Shown here piece by piece: positions 58,575 through 64,000 of a stretch of 64,000 nt of DNA. Both the position numbers and the translations under genes were made by a program. The first letter of the stretch is position 1. Each line of letters begins with the position of its first letter. The notes beneath the pieces are model-generated. The model saw nothing but the letters and a program-made list of their open reading frames with translations. It had not been told where the DNA came from and did not search any database. Source of the DNA: Paramecium sonneborni (Eukaryota > Ciliophora > Oligohymenophorea > Peniculida > Parameciidae); the NCBI GenBank assembly GCA_905182985.1, contig CAJJDN010000140.1, positions 153,111 to 217,110 on the forward strand, given 5' to 3'.

Positions 58575-58930
58575 ATGGCATAGAATGATTCTGAAGCAAC
58601 TAAACAATCTAATAGTCTTCTTTGTGGATAAAAGAGAATACTAAAAAAATAAGGACACTGGACTGAAATAGAACATAAAACTTATCTTAACTTTCTTGAA
58701 GAGAACAAAAATCACACCAAGGGATAAAGATTATTTAAGAAAATGAGTTAAATAGTAGGCACAAGAACTCCAAGTTAGTGTAGGTATAATAAAACTCTAT
58801 AAGATCGCATCATCAAAAATTCAACCCATAAAAGACAAAGTGCCTTTCAGAAACGGGTATATGGAGATCCAAATAGTATGCTAGAAAATATTTTGCCTTA
58901 CAAAAAACTCTAGACCAAGATAGCAATTGA
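58575..58930 (+). CDS. SANT/Myb-like domain protein
   Basis: The model has 111 residues with a short 20-nt intron at 58857-58876. GHWTEIEHKTYLNFLEEN, then FKKMSQIVGTRTPSQCR, make up one Myb/SANT helix-turn-helix (about residues 31-75), with the first two aromatic core residues present. Short single-repeat proteins of this kind bind DNA or histones. Without splicing the frame runs to 59051 and overlaps the convergent HMG gene by 24 bases, so the spliced version is preferred, though 20 nt is near the lower limit for an intron here. Confidence 0.75.
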
Positions 58931-59027
58931 TATTTATACTAAAAGATTCCTAAGATTAGAATTTTGTATTTTCATCAAGCATCTTAAGAAGATTAATTGT
59001 AGCAAAATTTAGATAAAAATATGGTCC

Positions 59028-59730
59028 TCAAAATCTTCTTCCCTTCTTTGAATTTTTTGATCGTAATTATTAACTTTCCTCAACAAATTATTCTGTATTT
59101 GTATCTGCTTCTCTTAATCCAAAATCCTCATCTCTTTAACGATTATACTTGACATCATTATAACTAGTATAATTTTATGTTTATTCTTCTTTTTTATTTG
59201 AACTCATTTTTCTACAAGATCTGACAAATTACAATTCTTAATAATCTAATTCATTTTCAGTCTTCTACTTTTTATAAATTTCTAGGGAGTTTTTTTTTAA
59301 AGTTTTATACTTTTCAGCATATTTTCTAAAATTAAGAATATATAATTTACTCATTCCACATTTCGATGGCATCTTTATAGTCTTTCATTTTTCTCTCATA
59401 ATCAACTTCTAATTATTCTCTAACTCTTTATGATTATTTCTGATAATCTTAAACTAATAGTTAAAAGGATTGTTTCCAATTATAATTTTTTAAGGAAAAT
59501 TTATGCCTATTTTTAATTATATATTCAAATTAAGGAGTGAGTGGTCTTTTTGGTTTTGAAGGAATATTTTTGAATTCATTCCATTGTTTGATATGATTTT
59601 GATTTCCTCCATAAAAGTAGATGAGCTACTCTTAAAATTTATCTTCACATTAGTCAAATTAATCTTCGTAATACTCATGCATTTCAGATGTCATATCCTA
59701 CCATGTTTTTTATATTTGAGCGCCAACCAT
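59028..59730 (-). CDS. HMG-box protein
   Basis: The gene encodes 225 residues with one 25-nt intron (59326-59350). KPKRPLTPQFEYIIKNRHKF, then NWKQSFQLLVQDY and ERKMKDYKDAIEMW, give the three helices of an HMG box (about residues 60-128), beginning with the usual P-K-R-P start. Before it lies a 55-residue Gln/Asp-rich helix. The C-terminal 80 residues are Lys/Glu/Asn-rich and likely disordered. HMG boxes bind and bend DNA. The box lacks one of the usual core tryptophans, so sequence-specific binding is not implied. Confidence 0.8.
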
Positions 59731-60051
59731 ATTTATTCCAATCCCTTAGTTTAATAAGATTTGAAGTTGCTCTTTGTAAAATATTTGGTAAGGGGAAATG
59801 TATTATCTTTTAGGAGGTTGGTTTAACTTTCCACTTCGAAGCTACATAAATTTAATTTAACAATTACGATAATAAATGGCGGATTTTTATATCATTTATA
59901 CAAATAAATCAAATATTTAAGTAAACAAAGGAAAGCGAAATATATTTTATAAATATAAACTACCTATATATATAAATAAATTTAACAAAGGTTAGAAGAT
60001 GTTAAATACAAAAAATGTTTATAATGAATATTATTTTAATTTTTAAATTAA
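59731..60051. other. Divergent intergenic region
   Basis: About 320 AT-rich bases between the starts of the HMG-box gene (minus) and the SDHAF4-like gene (plus). It must hold both promoters. Apart from A/T runs and a TATATATATA stretch near 59968 I see no distinct motif. Confidence 0.6.
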
Positions 60052-60411
60052 ATGAGATTAAGACTAGTGTGTAGATAATTTTTTAACACATCGAAAAAGG
60101 CACCACCAAAACCTTCAAGTATAATGGGTGCATAACTTTCTGAAAAACAGATGGAGGAATTAATGAATCCATTAGGATTTTTAAAAGAAAATGAAAAGAG
60201 TGAAGTTTAAGAATAAATTGAGAAGGCAAAAGAATTAAAGGAGCTAATATAGAAATATAAAATAAATAAGACCTTATAGAGTGGAGATCAAAATAAACCT
60301 TATGAATTAGATAAAAATGGGATGCCACCTGAAGTAGGATTTAAAGTTAAAGGTCCAGAACCAACAAGATATGGAGATTGGATTGGAAGGGGTCGAGTAA
60401 CAGATTTTTGA
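60052..60411 (+). CDS. SDHAF4-like succinate dehydrogenase assembly factor
   Basis: This intron-free 119-residue frame starts with a basic, Arg-containing, non-acidic segment (RLRLVCRQFFNTSKK) that fits a mitochondrial presequence. The C-terminal end reads GPEPTRYGDWIGRGRVTDF, the hallmark of the SDHAF4/DUF1674 family, in which EPTRYGDWxxxGRxxDF is nearly invariant. SDHAF4 binds the flavinylated catalytic subunit of complex II and aids its assembly in the matrix. Identification is firm from the tail alone. Confidence 0.93.
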
Positions 60412-60449
60412 GAGCTATAATATTTAGATATTATTTTAATTTAAAATAA

Positions 60450-60791
60450 ATGGAGTATTGTGATTTTTGTAGAGCTGTATTGAATTAGAGATATTTATTG
60501 GATGACTAGTTTGCGAGATTCTAAAATGAATTGGAATTAGTTGATACATAATCGAAATTGTTAAAAGAGGAGAATGGATTATTAAAGAGTAACATTAAAG
60601 TGCCTAATAAATCAAGACGTAAAAACAATAGGACGAAGGTCGAATTTGAATAGTGTTAAAAGGAAATTGAAAAATTGCAAAGGATAATCTAACATAAAGA
60701 TATGATTATCCAGAGCCAAGTACGATGTGATATAATTAGTGAAAGCTCAATTATAGATACCGACAAAGTGAAGAAGAAGGTGAATCTTTGA
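60450..60791 (+). CDS. Small coiled-coil protein
   Basis: A 113-residue intron-free frame that starts MEYCDFCRAVLNQRY and continues with two helical stretches (NELELVDTQSKLLKEENG and QKEIEKLQRIIQHKD) separated by a basic linker. The CxxC near the start could bind metal or form a disulphide. No family is recognisable. It follows the SDHAF4 gene by 38 bases on the same strand and is convergent with the ANTH gene, with 20 bases between stops. Confidence 0.68.
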
Positions 60792-60811
60792 ATATAAAAA
60801 ATGTATATATG

Positions 60812-61609
60812 TCATATACTAATTTCAATGTTAGAGAGTTTTATGGAGTTTAACATGTGAAGTTCAATTTTCTTATTCAATTCAATAGTTATAATGAAGT
60901 AATGTGGTTATTTTAAATTAGAGTAGAGTTTCAATTATGAAAGTCTCTTCATACACTTTGTCATTTAAATTGTGATCTAATACACTTGATAAAGAACTTT
61001 TGCTTCCTTTAAAGGAACCTTCAAAATGTATACTAAAACTTTTATTAAAAAACTTCTACTTTACAACTCCTACATTGCTGTAGATAAAAAATTATAAATA
61101 ACGCAAAAGTCTTTTAGAATGCATGTTCCCAGTTAAAGGAGTAGCGGTGATTCTCTGCAAAGTAAGTAATCTAATAATTTTACAATCTAATAAATTGAAA
61201 TGATTACTTAAGATAATTCCTATAACATTTAAGCCAAAGGATATAATATTTAGATTTGAACAAATAATTCATATTGCAAAAACTTTACAATATTGCCAGT
61301 TTCAATAAAATCAATTACTTCTTTGTAGTAATCGAAGTTCTCACATATTTTGAATAAAAAATTATAATAGTAAATAGCCAATCTTGACTTATCTGTTTAA
61401 TCACCAGGCAAAAGTTTATTTTATATAAATATGCTTGTGAATTCTTATTAGAGTTAATAGATCAGTTTATGACAAAGAATCAAAAACTTAAAAGAGCCAA
61501 TCGTACTCAAAGAACTTTGTAGAATATCAAAAAACTGATTGTAATGTTCTTCTTTGTTTTCACCTTTCAATCCATCAACTATGCCTATATTAAGTGGAAT
61601 ACCAATCAT
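60812..61609 (-). CDS. ANTH/ENTH-type membrane-adaptor protein
   Basis: One uninterrupted 265-residue frame, very rich in helices. The order FKFLILCHKLIYQ (about residue 42), DKSRLAIYYYNFLFKIC and ISIYQIVKLLDYLLC follows the superhelix of ANTH domains (AP180/CALM, Hip1R), which bind phosphoinositides and clathrin coats. The expected basic phosphoinositide patch near the N terminus is not clear, and there is no C-terminal clathrin-binding extension, so it may be a degenerate or shortened member. An exon upstream of 61609 is possible. A 77-residue frame on the other strand (61026-61259) is a shadow of this gene. Confidence 0.65.
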
Positions 61610-61802
61610 ACATTCGATATGTAATTCTTATAATTGTGAATACCTTTTACTTTTTTTATATTTCTTTAAGATCTATTATAATCAATATATTATCAATAAA
61701 ATACATGGATGAAATCAGTCTAAGCTCCTTGTATCATTATTTAGTTAATTTTAGATTTAATGTTCTAATTTTTTTATATATAATATACTTAGGAAAATTA
61801 AA

Positions 61803-63347
61803 ATGAGGAAACCACCTCCAAAAATATTATTAGAAGACGATGAACTTGAAATAATTAAAGCTAAAACTCATGATGTACAATTACAAAAGAAACCAATTAG
61901 TTTCTATTCCAACATTTCTGATGGTCAAGAATAATTAAGTGAAGGAAAGCTTTATTAATGCGATACTTCATACTCATCAAGTAGTCTTCATAGTTCGAGA
62001 ACACTTCTAGAAGAATCATAATGGTAGAACTACTAAAAACGTATAGGTAACAAAAAATACAATAATATAAATAGATTCTGAAAGTCTTTCAGAATAGGCA
62101 AGGAAAGTGTTTCTAATCCCCACATCATCTACAGAAGAATGGCTGGCCAATTTTACTGAAAAATGTTTACAAGTTGAATTATTTTACAAAGACTCTAATT
62201 TTAATACAATTATAGAAACAACTCTAAATTGTGATGATCAATAATTAAAATAAACTTTAGTACTTACATTAGATTACTACACAAATCTAATTACTTTTAC
62301 ATTTTTTTTATTATGGAAAGCAATGTGGAATGAAAATTAATAAGACATGACTTTATTTGTTACAATTTCTAATTCAATCACTGAAATTTTAATATTAATG
62401 GCATCTTTAAGAGTTAATGAATTCAGAATAGACTCTTAACTCCTCACAATATTTGAATCTGTTGTTTAGCCTTTCCCTGATAAAAATAACTTTAAAGATT
62501 GCTTAGATTCTCAAAGAAGCTCATTAACTATTGATATCATACAATAAAAAACATTCATTCCTTTATTGAAACATAATCAAGTATTACCTTGGTCAACTGA
62601 TGAAGTTGCTTTTGTTTTAAGTTTTATCAATTAATAGTTTTACACTGATCTTTAAATAAGAAATATTATAATTAAGGGAGGATTAAATAACGTATAATTT
62701 TTAATTCTAAATTTAGTACTTTAGAAGAATTAATACAATATCATAATTTATTATATATTCTGTTGTACGCAACCCTTATAAACATGATCGTTAGGATGCT
62801 TTAGGATATTGGATTGATTTAGCAGAAAAATTATAATAAAATTATGATCTTGAAGGACTCTTCATTGTTTATAAATATGGAATCCAATTATTATTAAAAG
62901 ATTATATTGGAACAATGCCAGTTCTATTTAGAGATTTGAATCGAATCCCTAAAATCAATGCATTTTATGAAGAACATATCAAAGATAATTTTAAAGATTT
63001 TGAAAATCACAAATAACATCTCTATATACCTTCATTTCATAAATTCATAACCTAAATCAAAAGATTTGAATTATAAGTCAAAAATAATAAGAGTCTTTTT
63101 CATAAGATCTCTGATCTAATGTTTTAATTAGTCAAAATTTCTAAAAGACAGTCAATTTTTCACCAATAAATGAGTTTAAAAGTAAACTTACTTCTTAATT
63201 ATTTAGATCTCTGAAAATGAAGAACAAATGATACACTATTTTACTAAGGGAATTGAAAAAGAGTTAGAAACTAATCTATAAATACCCCTTGACAAAGAGA
63301 CTTTGGTGTATATAGAATTGATTAAATTGGCAAAGAATACTCATTGA
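61803..63347 (+). CDS. RasGEF-like (CDC25-type) protein
   Basis: Four exons (introns 62047-62074, 62692-62716, 63182-63206) give 488 residues. The first 85 residues are disordered. A region around LTLDYYTNLITFTFFLLWKA (about 135) looks like a RasGEF N-terminal module. The C-terminal half reads DEVAFVLSFINQQF, then KHDRQDALGYWIDLAEKL with DLEGLFIVYKYG, and IPSFHKFITQIKRFE, matching the helical order of CDC25-type exchange factors for Ras-like GTPases. Sequence is divergent, and the catalytic helical hairpin is not obvious by eye. The tail is helical. The alternative 34-nt first intron keeps the same frame. Confidence 0.62.
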
Positions 63348-63509
63348 CAAAAACTAAATATGAGTTGTTTCCTATATTTTAATATTTATTAACAATCTAA
63401 TTTAAAAAAGTTATTTCAAGAGAAATCAAATTTTTAGTTATATAAATAATCATATTTAAATTCTATTATTTATAATGAGATATTTAATTTTATATATATT
63501 TCCAAAAAA

Positions 63510-63814
63510 ATGAGTAGTTTAACAAATTCAACAGTGAATTTGGAGTATATAGTGAGGGATAATGAAAAATAATTAACAAATGCAATTTTAACAGCATTTA
63601 TCTTTTTGGAGAATTTTTATGGCTGGCTGTAAAACAAGCATTTAAAAATAAAAAACAAAAAATGGATAGAATCTAAAAATAAAGATATGTGAAATGTGAT
63701 AAGTGTATTTAGAATATGAAAAGGTTTCTTTGGAAGTCCAAAAAGCAGTTATATAATAAAAATTTATTATTCGCATATATTTCATGGTATATTCAAAAAC
63801 CTCCTCTTAATTGA
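63510..63814 (+). CDS. Unresolved short coding region, frames do not join
   Basis: From ATG 63510 a 60-codon frame reads a hydrophilic start and then LTAFIFLENFYGWL; a second frame, open to TGA 63812-63814, reads AFKNKKQKMDRIQKQRYVKC and CIQNMKRF. Both look coding but no GTA...AG intron joins them. It overlaps the 3' end of the ubiquitin-like gene by 22 bases. It may be a decayed or mis-sequenced small gene. Confidence 0.33.
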
Positions 63815-64000
63815 ATGACCATATGGACAGTATCTCCAGCTTACATTTGAGCATCAGAGATTTTATATTCTTCTTATAAATGTCTTCCCTTAAAGATCAG
63901 CTAAACAATAGAATTGGAATATATATACTTTAAATTATTCTGAGCTGATTCCTTCTTTTTCTTATAATTACATTTTAAGTTATTAAATTGTATTATCAGC
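63793..64000 (-). CDS. Ubiquitin-like protein, C-terminal part
   Basis: Sixty residues are visible with one 28-nt intron (63901-63928); the N terminus is outside the window. IQQLKMQLQEKEGISSEQF, then LIFKGRHLQEEYKISDAQM and VHMVIQLRGG follow ubiquitin from the first helix to the C-terminal tail, including the Leu/Ile hydrophobic patch and the LRGG end. One extra Phe follows the GG before the stop, so a protease would need to remove it to free the diglycine. Divergence from ubiquitin is large enough that it is a separate modifier or a ubiquitin-domain protein. Confidence 0.85.

Noticed and set aside
61026..61259. A 77-residue plus-strand frame with good-looking composition
   Set aside because: The minus strand carries an uninterrupted 265-residue ANTH-like frame across the same bases, so this is a shadow. 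It is a warning that short frames in this code can look convincing.
1..64000. Bacterial features such as operons, ribosome binding sites, CRISPR arrays or prophage
   Set aside because: Gene structure, introns and protein families are all eukaryotic. I found no array of spaced repeats and no phage genes.
1..64000. tRNA or rRNA genes
   Set aside because: I saw no convincing cloverleaf or conserved rRNA segment by eye; a covariance-model scan would be needed to exclude them.

Overview
This window looks like macronuclear DNA of a ciliate, most likely a Paramecium. It is very AT-rich. Nearly every long reading frame is open only if TAA and TAG are read as glutamine and TGA is the sole stop. Introns are tiny (20-34 nt), almost always begin GTA and mostly end TAG. 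Genes lie tens of bases apart on both strands, and some convergent genes overlap. Coordinates of spliced genes were set by requiring GT...AG introns that keep the total a multiple of three, so most models are internally consistent, but none has been checked against transcripts.

Layout. 1-5.3 kb: an edge fragment, a poorly resolved gene, a tesmin/LIN54-like CXC protein and a coiled-coil gene printed twice around a single N. 5.3-9.3 kb: an acidic TPR-like protein, an unknown protein, then three tandem genes sharing an RRKSCxCxxCG motif; a fourth copy lies at 20.6 kb. 9.4-17.2 kb: sirtuin, Prune/exopolyphosphatase, ING-type PHD protein, kinesin, FG nucleoporin, extended-PHD protein and a helix-turn-helix protein. 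17.2-18.5 kb: a decayed gene. 19-22.2 kb: PH-domain kinase, fourth RRKSC gene, DHHC acyltransferase. 23-30.1 kb: two tandem LRR paralogues. 30.3-40.1 kb: CCCH zinc-finger protein, Ca-ATPase-like pump, four-pass membrane protein, cyclin, a Rab pseudogene and an AVL9-type DENN protein. 40.2-46.6 kb: a disturbed region with two more N-flanked repeats, a GST-like fragment, a PARP-type zinc finger, and duplicated HTH plus HP1-like genes. 46.7-52.8 kb: a MORN protein and a SPAG17/PF6 homologue of the ciliary central pair. 52.8-64 kb: NTAQ1 amidase, twin-CX9C protein, KDM4-type demethylase, ArfGAP with a 40-glutamine run, a probable myristoylated small protein, SANT, HMG-box, SDHAF4, ANTH and RasGEF proteins and an edge-truncated ubiquitin-like gene.

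Most genes are ordinary eukaryotic functions: chromatin (CXC, sirtuin, ING, ePHD, HP1-like, KDM4, SANT, HMG), trafficking (DENN, ArfGAP, ANTH, DHHC, kinesin), cilia (SPAG17, MORN) and mitochondria (SDHAF4, CX9C). There is no operon logic. The features I find most worth following up are the RRKSC family, the P-type ATPase whose TGE motif is altered, the paralogous HTH pair, the three N-centred direct repeats (one pair of which differs in sequence), and the several decayed genes that would fit loss of duplicates after genome duplication.
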